The translations under genes and the position numbers were made by a program. A DNA stretch of 13,527 nucleotides from Pseudomonadota bacterium (GTDB lineage: Bacteria; Pseudomonadota; Gammaproteobacteria; Burkholderiales; SCOH01): the NCBI GenBank assembly GCA_030917985.1, contig JAUPTR010000383.1, positions 1 to 13,527 of the forward strand. The letters run 5' to 3'. The first letter of the stretch is position 1; each line of letters opens with the position of its first letter. Positions 1-6,745 of the stretch are shown piece after piece. The notes under the pieces were generated by a model. The model made no database searches. It had not been told where the DNA came from and was given only the letters and a program-made list of their open reading frames with translations.

Positions 1-951
1 TATCAGCTGTTGAGCAAAAAACACCGTGATCTGGTGCTCGACGTGCTGGCGCCGGGCTGGACCTTGCCCTTGTTGCAGCGTATGCCGCAGGTGCGAAACG
101 CCATTGAGAATCCGTTTGCTCACGGTCAACTGCGTCTGCAAGAGCGCAGGGCTTTAGGTGTCTCGTTACGCCCGCATCGTTATGATCAGGCGATTGTGTT
201 GCCCAATTCTCTGAAATCAGCATTGATTCCCTGGTTTGCCAACATTCCCAAACGTACCGGTTTTGTTGGTGAAATGCGTTATGGTTTGCTCAATGATGCC
301 CGCAAGCTTGAACCGGACGCATTACCTTTGATGGTCGAGCGGTTTGCTTTTCTTGCAGGAGACAAGGGTGATGTATTGCGGCGACCTGTACCGAATCCGC
401 GGATGGTGGTTGATTCGGCACAGGCTAAGGCAACGCTTGCCTCCTTGGGCTTGTCGCTGGCAAAGCCTGTGGTCGCTTTTTGCCCCGGCGCCGAATACGG
501 CGAAGCAAAACGCTGGCCTGCCCGACATTTTGCCGAATTGGCCCGAAACATAGGGGAATCCGGTGGCCAGGTCTGGATTTTTGGCTCAGGCAAGGATCGT
601 GAAATCGGTGATGCGATTTCCCTGGCGGCGGGAGCGGATGACGTTCATCAACTGGCAGGAAAAACGACACTGGATCAGGCGGTCGATTTATTGTCATTCG
701 CCACTGTTGTTGTTACCAACGATTCGGGTTTGATGCATGTGGCTGCAGCACTGGATCGACCAATCATTGCCTTGTTTGGCTCTTCCAGCCCTGGTTTCAC
801 TCCGCCTTTGAGCCAGAAGGCGCAGATTCTGAGCCTGAATTTGCCGTGCAGCCCTTGTTTCAAGCGCGTCTGTCCACTTGGGCACCTGGATTGCCTGAAC
901 AAACTATCTCCGCAGCAGGTGTACCAGGCCGTACTGGCGGTCCTGCACTGA
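1..951 (+). CDS. waaF: ADP-heptose:LPS heptosyltransferase II, 5' end cut by window edge
   Basis: WaaF transfers the second L-glycero-D-manno-heptose from ADP-heptose to the LPS inner core on the cytoplasmic face of the inner membrane. About 316 residues are visible and the frame is open to base 1. The family is about 345 residues long, so roughly 30 N-terminal residues lie outside the window. The visible start (KHRDLVLDVLAPGW) matches the family's early segment, so the TTG at base 10 is not the true start. GT9-family marks seen are FCPGAEYGEAKRWP near the middle, the donor-site segment VTNDSGLMHVAAALDRP, and a cysteine-rich C-terminal stretch (CSPCFKRVCPLGHLDC) common in WaaF/WaaC. No co-directional LPS gene follows. 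The fold assignment is firm. WaaF rather than another heptosyltransferase is inferred from remembered similarity. Confidence 0.9.
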   Translation, partial: YQLLSKKHRDLVLDVLAPGWTLPLLQRMPQVRNAIENPFAHGQLRLQERRALGVSLRPHRYDQAIVLPNSLKSALIPWFANIPKRTGFVGEMRYGLLNDARKLEPDALPLMVERFAFLAGDKGDVLRRPVPNPRMVVDSAQAKATLASLGLSLAKPVVAFCPGAEYGEAKRWPARHFAELARNIGESGGQVWIFGSGKDREIGDAISLAAGADDVHQLAGKTTLDQAVDLLSFATVVVTNDSGLMHVAAALDRPIIALFGSSSPGFTPPLSQKAQILSLNLPCSPCFKRVCPLGHLDCLNKLSPQQVYQAVLAVLH

Positions 952-974
952 TTTTGTAGCAGCCTCTTCCTTTC

Positions 975-993
975 GGCCGATCTTGTGTCGGCC
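975..993 (+). other. Stem-loop after waaF, possible weak terminator
   Basis: GGCCGA (975-980) and TCGGCC (988-993) form a perfect 6-bp stem with a 7-nt loop, 24 nt past the waaF stop. No run of T follows, so it is not a standard intrinsic terminator. The rest of 952-1096 is AT-rich, and I could not pick a convincing promoter for the next gene. Confidence 0.3.
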
Positions 994-1096
994 AACTCAT
1001 TTGCATCTCAATTTGCCGATGCCTCTTTTGCACGTATTACTCATCACAAACATTCTTAAGTTTCTATTGAAAATCGTTAATTAATAAGGCCTGTTG

Positions 1097-2860
1097 ATGG
1101 ATGTGACGGAAAACCTGGCGCGTGAGCGGCAACTGAAGCTGGCTGCCAAGGTGTTTGACAATGCCAGCGAGGGTATTTTGATCACCGATGCCGACGCCCA
1201 GATCATTGCCGTCAACCCTGCTTTTTGCAAGATTACCGGTGTTGCGCCAGAGTCGGCGCTGGGCCGAGTCTCGCGGATGTTCAAAAGCAGCCTGGATTCC
1301 AATGAGTTCAACCGTGACATGTTGATGAGCCTTGAGGTTAACGGTCATTGGCAGGGGGAGCTTACCGATCGGCGAGCTTCGGGCGAGCATTATCCGGCTT
1401 GGCTTAGCATCAGCGCAGTGCGCGAAGAGTGCGGCGCCATTTCCAATTATGTTGGCGTGTTTTCCGATATCACGGGCCGCAAGGAAGCAGAAGAGCGCCT
1501 GTATTTCCTGGCGAACCACGATCCGCTCACCCGATTGCCCAATCGCAGTCTGCTGCACCAGAATCTGTCGCATGCGCTGGCTCGTGCCAAGCTGGGAGCG
1601 CAGCAATTGGCGGTGTTGTTCATCGATCTGGATCGCTTCAAAACCATTAACGATACGCTTGGCCACGATGCGGGTGACCGATTGCTGCAGGAGGTCTCGG
1701 CCCGCCTTAAGTGTTGCGCCCGCTCCAGCGATACCATTGCCCGCCTGGGGGGGGATGAGTTTACGGTGATCATGGAGGCCTTTCCCGATTCACAAACCGT
1801 GGTGAACGTTGCCGAGCGTATTCTGGCTGTCTTGTCGCAGCCGGTGTCGTTGCAGATGCGCGATTATTACGTCACCTGCAGTATCGGTATTGCCTTGTAT
1901 CCGAACGATGGCCAGGATGCGCAGACCCTGCTGAAAAACGCCGATGTGGCGATGTATCGCGCCAAGGAGTTGGGCAAGAACAACTATCAGTTTTTCTCCA
2001 AGGAAATGAACGCAGCGGCATTCGAGCATTTGCTGATGGAAAACAGCTTGCGGCAGGCGTTGGATAAAGGTGAGTTCGAAATCCACTATCAGGCACAAGT
2101 TGAACTGCAGCAGAATCGTATCATCGGCCTCGAAGCGCTGGTTCGATGGCGTCATCCAGAGCACGGCTTGATTTCTCCCACGCGATTTATTCCGCTGGCT
2201 GAGGAAAACGGACTGATCGTTCCGCTGGGTGAGTGGGTGCTGGAGCAGGCCTGCCTGCAAGCCCGAATTTGGCAGAATCTGGGTTTCCCGCCAATAAGAA
2301 TGGCCGTCAACTTGTCGCCCCGGCAATTTCAACCGCATGGCCTGATCAAGGCAGTGCGCAGGGCGCTGGATCGTTCTGACCTGGACCCGCAGTGGCTTGA
2401 GCTAGAGATTACCGAGGGCATGATCATGCGTAATGCCGAAGAAGCCATCCAGATTATGTCCGAACTCAAGAAAATGGGTGTGCAGCTGGCGATTGATGAT
2501 TTCGGCGCTGGCTATTCCTCGTTGTACAATCTCAAACGTTTCCCGATCCATAATCTGAAAATCGACCGTACGTTCATCGAGGGCTTGCCGAAAGATGGTG
2601 ATGATGCGGCGATTGCCGAGGTGATTATCGCCATGGCCAAGAAGCTTGGCTTGAAAGTGATTGCCGAAGGTGTCGAAAACAATGCGCAACTGGCTTTCCT
2701 GCGTGAGCAGGGCTGTGATCTGGTGCAAGGTTTTATGTTCAGCAAGCCTTTGCCGGGTGATGAAGTCGAGCAGTTGTTCCGCAATCTTGGTATCTACCAG
2801 GATGAATACCAGGCTGTGCTGCCCTTGTCAGTACAGACCAATTACACTGAAGTGGTTTAA
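1097..2860 (+). CDS. PAS-GGDEF-EAL cyclic-di-GMP signalling protein (587 aa)
   Basis: This is a predicted cytoplasmic protein with both cyclic-di-GMP synthase and phosphodiesterase modules. Order of domains: PAS (about 15-115) ending in a PAC-like tail (VFSDITGRKEAEERL), GGDEF (about 136-297), EAL (about 315-562). The GGDEF active-site motif RLGGDEF is intact near residues 216-222, with an RxxD inhibitory site (RSSD) five residues before GGDEF. The EAL side keeps the EAL motif near 346-348, LEITEG, DDFGAGYSSL, KIDRTFI and IAEGVE, so both activities are plausible. ATG at 1097 was chosen because AAGG (1086-1089) sits 7 nt before it; a TTG at 1094 is in frame. An in-frame TAA at 1085-1087 rules out an upstream extension. 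No membrane segment or signal peptide is seen. The first residues, MDVTENLARERQLKLAAKV, read like the end of a preceding PAS/PAC unit, suggesting loss of an N-terminal sensor. rlmB follows after 3 bp. Confidence 0.93.
   Translation: MDVTENLARERQLKLAAKVFDNASEGILITDADAQIIAVNPAFCKITGVAPESALGRVSRMFKSSLDSNEFNRDMLMSLEVNGHWQGELTDRRASGEHYPAWLSISAVREECGAISNYVGVFSDITGRKEAEERLYFLANHDPLTRLPNRSLLHQNLSHALARAKLGAQQLAVLFIDLDRFKTINDTLGHDAGDRLLQEVSARLKCCARSSDTIARLGGDEFTVIMEAFPDSQTVVNVAERILAVLSQPVSLQMRDYYVTCSIGIALYPNDGQDAQTLLKNADVAMYRAKELGKNNYQFFSKEMNAAAFEHLLMENSLRQALDKGEFEIHYQAQVELQQNRIIGLEALVRWRHPEHGLISPTRFIPLAEENGLIVPLGEWVLEQACLQARIWQNLGFPPIRMAVNLSPRQFQPHGLIKAVRRALDRSDLDPQWLELEITEGMIMRNAEEAIQIMSELKKMGVQLAIDDFGAGYSSLYNLKRFPIHNLKIDRTFIEGLPKDGDDAAIAEVIIAMAKKLGLKVIAEGVENNAQLAFLREQGCDLVQGFMFSKPLPGDEVEQLFRNLGIYQDEYQAVLPLSVQTNYTEVV
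1747..1754 (+). repeat. G8 homopolymer inside the GGDEF motif codons
   Basis: Eight consecutive G residues cover the end of a Leu codon, both Gly codons of GGDEF and the first base of the Asp codon. A one-base slip would shift the frame before the active-site Asp and Glu and remove the EAL domain. The frame is intact in this sequence. Confidence 0.9.
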
Positions 2861-2863
2861 TCC

Positions 2864-3616
2864 GTGAGTATCTCCAAAAAAATCCTGTTTGGTTTTCACG
2901 CCGTCCAGGCTCGTCTGCGCTTCAATCCGGAAAGTGTGCTGGAAATTTACCTGCTGCAGGGCAGGCAGGATCCTCGTGCCAAAGATGTCATCAAGACCGC
3001 CGAGCGCTGCGGCGTGCGTATTATTCCCGCCGATGCCGCGAGGCTGGATGGCATGTCGGGCCATGGAAGTCATCAGGGCATCGCAGCCACTATTGATGCG
3101 GGCAAATCTTATGTCGCCATTGATGATGTGCTGGATAATCTGGAGGAGCCGCCATTCCTGCTGATCCTCGATGGTATCCAGGATCCTCATAATCTGGGTG
3201 CCTGCCTGCGGGTTGCGGATGCGATGGGGGTGCATGCGGTGATTGCACCCAAGGACAAGGCGGTTGGCCTGAATGCCACAGTATCAAAAGTGGCGTGTGG
3301 TGCTGCCGAGGTGATTCCGTATGTGATGGTGACCAATTTGGCGCGTACGCTGCGAGATCTGAAAGACCGTGGTATCTGGATAGTTGGCACTGCGGCAGAT
3401 GGAGATACCGATCTGTTCCATTTTCAACATGCAGGCCCAATTGCCTGGGTGCTCGGCGCCGAAGGGAGTGGCATGCGGCGTCTGACGCGCGAACATTGCG
3501 ACAGTATTGTCAGTATCCCGATGTTTGGCTCTGTGGAGAGTCTCAATGTGTCGGTTGCCAGCGGCATGTGCCTGGCAGAAAGTCGCCGTCAGAGACAGCT
3601 GCTTGCCAAGGCGTAA
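2864..3616 (+). CDS. rlmB: 23S rRNA (guanosine-2'-O-)-methyltransferase (250 aa)
   Basis: RlmB is a SAM-dependent SPOUT enzyme that 2'-O-methylates a conserved guanosine in the peptidyl-transferase region of 23S rRNA (G2251 in E. coli). The N-terminal substrate-binding domain (about 1-75) is followed by the methyltransferase domain. All three SPOUT motifs are present: LDGIQDPHNLGACLR with N110 and R116, VLGAEGSGMRRL with E200, and IPMFGSVESLNVSVASG with N228, the last two forming the knotted SAM site. The length is typical. GTG at 2864 lies only 3 bp after the previous stop with a poor ribosome binding site, so translation is probably coupled to the GGDEF-EAL gene. In many gammaproteobacteria rlmB follows rnr directly; here rnr lies more than 7 kb away. 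Confidence 0.96.
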   Translation: MSISKKILFGFHAVQARLRFNPESVLEIYLLQGRQDPRAKDVIKTAERCGVRIIPADAARLDGMSGHGSHQGIAATIDAGKSYVAIDDVLDNLEEPPFLLILDGIQDPHNLGACLRVADAMGVHAVIAPKDKAVGLNATVSKVACGAAEVIPYVMVTNLARTLRDLKDRGIWIVGTAADGDTDLFHFQHAGPIAWVLGAEGSGMRRLTREHCDSIVSIPMFGSVESLNVSVASGMCLAESRRQRQLLAKA

Positions 3617-3632
3617 GTTTCTGCGCTAAAAT
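3603..3632 (+). promoter_or_regulatory. Predicted sigma-70 promoter for the rpsF operon
   Basis: TTGCCA (3603-3608), an 18-bp spacer, and TAAAAT (3627-3632). The -35 box lies within the last codons of rlmB. The predicted transcript start is near 3639, giving a leader of about 60 nt before rpsF. This is a motif call only. Confidence 0.55.
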
Positions 3633-3652
3633 CGTCGGTTTTCCAAACCCTT

Positions 3653-3680
3653 GCCTTATCCGACGACGCAATCGGGAGGC
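3653..3680 (+). promoter_or_regulatory. Leader stem-loop before rpsF, candidate S6:S18 autoregulatory site
   Basis: Two stacked helices: GCCT (3653-3656) pairs with AGGC (3677-3680), and CCGA (3660-3663) pairs with TCGG (3672-3675). They are separated by an asymmetric bulge (TAT on one side, G on the other) and capped by an 8-nt loop. The structure ends 10 nt before the AAGGAG ribosome binding site. An S6:S18-binding structured motif containing a CCG element is known in many rpsF leaders. The CCG and the position fit, but I cannot confirm a match to the consensus. Confidence 0.4.
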
Positions 3681-3700
3681 TTTAACCAAAAGGAGTGCTC

Positions 3701-4072
3701 ATGCGTCATTATGAAATCGTCTTTATCGTTCACCCGGACCAGAGCGAGCAAGTGCCTGCCATGGTTGATCGCTACAAAACCATGGTGGTGAACAACGGCG
3801 GCAAGATCTACCGTCTGGAAGATTGGGGTCGTCGTCAACTGGCTTACCCGATCCAGAAAATTCACAAAGCTCACTACGTGCTGATGAACATCGAATGCAA
3901 CCAGGCTACCCTGGATGAAATGGAACACGCATTCAAGTTCAACGATGCCGTGCTGCGTCACCTGACCATCAAGATGGACGAAGCAGTGACTACTCCTTCG
4001 CCGATGATGAAGGAAGAAAAAGCACGTTCGCTGCTGGATGGCGCTGAAGCCGCTTCTCCTGCTGCAGCCTGA
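3701..4072 (+). CDS. rpsF: 30S ribosomal protein S6 (123 aa)
   Basis: S6 binds S18 and the central domain of 16S rRNA in the 30S platform. The protein begins MRHYEIVFIVHPDQSEQV and carries the family's YRLEDWGRRQLAYPI and H-x-AHYVLMN segments. The Ala/Ser-rich tail varies in this family and here lacks the terminal Glu pair modified by RimK in E. coli. ATG 3701 was chosen over the in-frame GTG 3695 because AAGGAG (3690-3695) lies 5 nt before it and MRHYE is the conserved start. First gene of the rpsF-priB-rpsR-rplI operon. Confidence 0.98.
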   Translation: MRHYEIVFIVHPDQSEQVPAMVDRYKTMVVNNGGKIYRLEDWGRRQLAYPIQKIHKAHYVLMNIECNQATLDEMEHAFKFNDAVLRHLTIKMDEAVTTPSPMMKEEKARSLLDGAEAASPAAA

Positions 4073-4076
4073 TTGA

Positions 4077-4370
4077 GTGAGTTGTAACCGGGTTGAACTG
4101 AGCGGGAAGCTGGCTGCACTGGATGCGGTCAGATATACCCCGGCAGGTATTCCAGTCATCAATTTCTCGATCTTGCATCAGTCCAGTCAGATTGAATCCG
4201 GTATGGAGCGTCTGGTGCAGTGTGAAGTTGCTGCCATGGCCGTTGGCCCGTTGGCAGAAATGATTGGCAAGCGCAGGGCAGAGCAGGAGTGCCGTGTTGT
4301 TGGCTTCCTTGCTGCGCGTAACCGTAAAAGCAGTCAACTTGTGTTGCACGTGAATGAAATACGTTTTTAA
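4077..4370 (+). CDS. priB: Primosomal replication protein N (97 aa)
   Basis: PriB is a small OB-fold, single-strand-DNA-binding dimer. It joins PriA at stalled forks and helps DnaT/DnaC-type loaders reload DnaB, which is encoded three genes downstream. The OB pattern is visible: NRVELSGKLAALDAVRYTPAGIPVINFSI at the start, and VVGFLAARNRKSSQLVLHVNEI at the end. The length fits the short betaproteobacterial PriB. GTG 4077 is the first codon after an in-frame TGA (4074-4076), and it is the only start that keeps the first beta strand. No clear ribosome binding site precedes it. With only 4 bp after the rpsF stop, translation is probably coupled. Confidence 0.9.
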   Translation: MSCNRVELSGKLAALDAVRYTPAGIPVINFSILHQSSQIESGMERLVQCEVAAMAVGPLAEMIGKRRAEQECRVVGFLAARNRKSSQLVLHVNEIRF

Positions 4371-4384
4371 TTCAGAGGTTTGAA

Positions 4385-4612
4385 ATGTCCCGTAATCTGT
4401 TCAAGCGCAAGAAATTTTGCCGCTTCACCGCTGAAGGCGTGAAGCAAATCGACTACAAAGACGTCGATGTATTGAAAGACTTCATCTCCGAGAATGGCAA
4501 GATCATTCCGGCTCGTATCACCGGCACCAAAGCTCGTTACCAGCGTCAGCTGTCGGCCGCTATCAAGCGCGCTCGCTTCCTGGCCCTGATGCCTTACACC
4601 GATCTGCACTAA
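4385..4612 (+). CDS. rpsR: 30S ribosomal protein S18 (75 aa)
   Basis: S18 is the basic partner of S6 on the 30S platform. The protein has the family's FKRKKFCRFT start, IDYKDVDVLKDFISENGKIIPARITG centre and RQLSAAIKRARFLALMPYT end; the length is typical. AGAGG (4374-4378) precedes ATG 4385. It is the third gene of the operon, between priB and rplI as in most proteobacteria. The single Cys of the CRF segment suggests the zinc-free form. Confidence 0.98.
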   Translation: MSRNLFKRKKFCRFTAEGVKQIDYKDVDVLKDFISENGKIIPARITGTKARYQRQLSAAIKRARFLALMPYTDLH

Positions 4613-4628
4613 TTCAGGAGATAACAAG

Positions 4629-5078
4629 ATGCAAATTATTCTGCTGGAAAAAGTAGCAAATCTGGGTCAGTTGGGTGACGTGGTTAAGGTTAAGGATGGT
4701 TACGCTCGTAACTTCCTGATTCCGACCGGCCAAGCCAAGCGTGCTACCGAAGCTAACTTGAAAGAGTTTGAAGTACGTCGTGCTGAGCTGGAAAAAGTTC
4801 AGGCTGAAAAGCTGGTTGCCGCTCAGGCTCGTGCCGAGAAGCTGGAAGGCGCTCGCGTAGAAATCGCTCAGAAAGCCGGTGTTGATGGTCGTCTGTTCGG
4901 TTCGGTTGGCAACGCAGACATCGCTGAAGCGATCAGCAAGTCGGGCATCGAAGTCAGCAAGATGGAAATCCGTTTGCCGGATGGCCCGTTCAAGGCGATC
5001 GGCGAATTTGCGGTAACTGTTGCCCTGCACCACGACGTGCTGGCGAATGTGACCGTGGTTGTGACTCCGGAAGCATAA
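4629..5078 (+). CDS. rplI: 50S ribosomal protein L9 (149 aa)
   Basis: L9 has two globular domains joined by a long helix, and binds 23S rRNA near the base of the L1 stalk. Seen here: the N-terminal rRNA-binding domain MQIILLEKVANLGQLGDVVKVKDGY with ARNFLIPTGQA, the charged connecting helix (about 41-75), and the C-terminal domain with DGRLFGSVGNADIAEAI. The length equals the E. coli protein. AGGAG (4616-4620) lies 8 nt before ATG 4629. It is the last gene of the operon and is followed by a strong terminator. Confidence 0.98.
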   Translation: MQIILLEKVANLGQLGDVVKVKDGYARNFLIPTGQAKRATEANLKEFEVRRAELEKVQAEKLVAAQARAEKLEGARVEIAQKAGVDGRLFGSVGNADIAEAISKSGIEVSKMEIRLPDGPFKAIGEFAVTVALHHDVLANVTVVVTPEA

Positions 5079-5099
5079 TCTGGCAACTTCGGTTGCAGA
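5079..5099 (+). other. UUCG-capped stem-loop after rplI
   Basis: GCAAC (5083-5087), a TTCG tetraloop, and GTTGC (5092-5096), extended by TCT/AGA with one bulged G. It sits between the rplI stop and the terminator hairpin, and may protect the operon mRNA 3' end or aid termination. Confidence 0.55.
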
Positions 5100-5101
5100 T
5101 C

Positions 5102-5129
5102 AAAAAAGGCTGCTGCGGCAGCCTTTTTT
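5102..5129 (+). terminator. Intrinsic terminator of the rpsF-rplI operon
   Basis: A6, then GGCTGC (5108-5113), loop TGCG, GCAGCC (5118-5123), then T6 (5124-5129). The A and T tracts extend the stem to 12 bp, so the element could also act on the other strand. The loop fits the stable UNCG tetraloop class. Confidence 0.93.
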
Positions 5130-5141
5130 GTTTCTGCTCGC

Positions 5142-5150
5142 TGGTAAAAT
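5142..5150 (+). promoter_or_regulatory. Extended -10 promoter for dnaB
   Basis: TGG followed by TAAAAT (5145-5150) fits an extended -10 element. No good -35 hexamer is present, because that position falls in the terminator T-tract. The predicted start near 5157 leaves a leader of about 24 nt. It gives dnaB expression independent of the terminated ribosomal operon. Confidence 0.5.
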
Positions 5151-5180
5151 GGATACCAATTTCACACGGGTTGCAGGCCA

Positions 5181-6596
5181 ATGAATTATAAAAATGCTCC
5201 TCCTCCGGAGCGGGATCTACCTGTCGATCTGATCAAGATGCCGCCGCACTCGGTTGAGGCGGAGCAGTCGGTGCTGGGTGGTTTGTTACTGGAAAATTCC
5301 GCTTGGGATCGCATTGCCGATCAGATTACTGAGCTGGATTTTTATCGCCACGATCATCGCCTAATTTACCGGCATATTTCCCGCTTGATCGAGCAGTCCC
5401 GTCCCGCAGACGTGGTGACTGTGTCCGAATCGCTGGAAAAGGCCAACGAGCTGAATCAGGTGGGGGGGTTGGCTTATCTGGCAGCATTGGCGCAAAACAC
5501 GCCGAGTGCAGCCAATATTCGTCGCTACGCGGAAATTGTTCGTGAGCGCTCGATCATGCGTCGCCTGGTTGAAGTGGGTACGGAGATTTCCGATTCCGCC
5601 TACAATCCGCAAGGGAGGGAGGCGAGTCAGTTGCTGGATGCGGCTGAGGCCAAGGTTTTTGAAATTGCCGAATCGAGCAACAAGGGCAAGCAAAGCTTTC
5701 TCAGCATGAATCAGTTGGTGACGGAAGTTGTTGAACGGATTGATACGCTCTACAACCGCGACAATCCCAACGACGTGACCGGTACGCCTACCGGTTTTAT
5801 CGATCTGGATGGCATGACCTCCGGCCTGCAGCCAGGGGATCTGATTATTGTTGCCGGTCGTCCCTCGATGGGTAAAACCGCATTCTCGATCAATATTGCC
5901 GAAAACGTTGCACTGGATACTGGCAAGGCGGTGGCCATTTTCAGTATGGAGATGGGGGGCGCGCAGCTGGTGATGCGTATGGTTGGCTCGGTTGGGCGCC
6001 TTGATCAGCACAAGATCAAGACTGGCCGTCTTGAAGATGAGGATTGGCAGAAGCTGACTTATGCGGTTGGCAAACTATCCGAGGCTCCAATCCATATTGA
6101 TGAGTCGCCTGGTCTGACCTCGCTGGAGGTGAGGGCGCGCGCACGGCGCCTAGCGCGCCAGTATGGCGGGCAGTTGGGCTTGATCGTCGTCGATTACCTG
6201 CAGCTGATGTCGGGTAGTAGTACCAGCAAGGATTCGAATCGTGCTACCGAGCTGGGTGAAATCTCCCGTTCGCTGAAGGGCTTGGCCAAAGAGTTACGCG
6301 TGCCGGTCATTGCCCTATCGCAGTTGTCGCGTACGGTTGAGCACCGCACCGACAAACGTCCGATGATGTCTGACTTGCGTGAATCGGGCGCCATCGAGCA
6401 GGATGCCGACTTGATTCTGTTTATGTACCGGGATGAGTATTACAATCCGGATTCGCCGGATAAGGGCTTGGCTGAGGTGATTATCGGTAAACACCGTAAC
6501 GGCCCGACCGGGCGGGTGCGGATGGCCTTCCTTGGGCATTATTCGCGCTTCGAAAATGCGGCGATGCCTACTACTGGCTGGCCGCCGGACGAATAA
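5181..6596 (+). CDS. dnaB: Replicative DNA helicase (471 aa)
   Basis: DnaB is the hexameric 5'-3' helicase that unwinds the replication fork and recruits DnaG primase. The N-terminal domain opens with PPHSVEAEQSVLGGLLLEN. A linker (about 165-195) leads to the RecA-like ATPase with Walker A GRPSMGKT (226-233), Walker B LIVVDYLQLM around D338, and the C-terminal segment KHRNGPTGRVRMAFLGHYSRFEN. The length is typical and there is no intein. ATG 5181 gives the expected start with a weak CAGG ribosome binding site. It sits immediately after the rplI operon but has its own promoter and terminator. A G7 run at 5462-5468 is in frame. Confidence 0.97.
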   Translation: MNYKNAPPPERDLPVDLIKMPPHSVEAEQSVLGGLLLENSAWDRIADQITELDFYRHDHRLIYRHISRLIEQSRPADVVTVSESLEKANELNQVGGLAYLAALAQNTPSAANIRRYAEIVRERSIMRRLVEVGTEISDSAYNPQGREASQLLDAAEAKVFEIAESSNKGKQSFLSMNQLVTEVVERIDTLYNRDNPNDVTGTPTGFIDLDGMTSGLQPGDLIIVAGRPSMGKTAFSINIAENVALDTGKAVAIFSMEMGGAQLVMRMVGSVGRLDQHKIKTGRLEDEDWQKLTYAVGKLSEAPIHIDESPGLTSLEVRARARRLARQYGGQLGLIVVDYLQLMSGSSTSKDSNRATELGEISRSLKGLAKELRVPVIALSQLSRTVEHRTDKRPMMSDLRESGAIEQDADLILFMYRDEYYNPDSPDKGLAEVIIGKHRNGPTGRVRMAFLGHYSRFENAAMPTTGWPPDE

Positions 6597-6606
6597 GCAA
6601 GGACAG

Positions 6607-6635
6607 AAATGGCGCCCATCGAGGTGCCATTTTTT
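6607..6635 (+). terminator. Intrinsic terminator of dnaB
   Basis: AAATGGCGCC (6607-6616) pairs with GGTGCCATTT (6623-6632) through 10 bp including one G-T, with loop CATCGA and a six-T run (6630-6635). It lies 10 nt after the dnaB stop. Confidence 0.9.
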
Positions 6636-6678
6636 ATATGCGTCGGATATTATGATTGGGCTTGCAGTCGATGCTGCT

Positions 6679-6708
6679 ATTGGCTTGCAGGGCAGGCTGC
6701 AAGCCAAT
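6679..6708. repeat. Perfect 12-bp inverted repeat
   Basis: ATTGGCTTGCAG (6679-6690) and CTGCAAGCCAAT (6697-6708) flank a 6-nt loop. No T-run follows on either strand, so it is not an ordinary terminator. A second hairpin follows: GCGGC (6715-6719) with GCCGC (6741-6745), and CGGAT (6724-6728) with ATCTG (6736-6740) inside it. Together with the palindrome at 6746-6891 this fills the 260-bp gap between dnaB and the convergent parA-like gene. I see no coding sequence in the gap. Confidence 0.8.
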
Positions 6709-6745
6709 GCAGGAGCGGCTTTCCGGATGGTCAGAATCTGGCCGC

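Noticed and set aside
10..12. TTG as the start of waaF
   Set aside because: The frame is open to base 1, and the protein at this point already matches residues about 30 into the family.
1790..2338. Minus-strand frame of 182 codons antisense to the GGDEF-EAL gene
   Set aside because: Shadow of a clear domain-bearing gene, with no features of its own.
5462..5468. G7 run in dnaB as a phase-variable switch
   Set aside because: dnaB is essential and the frame is intact, so switching would be lethal. It is more useful as a control for the G8 tract.
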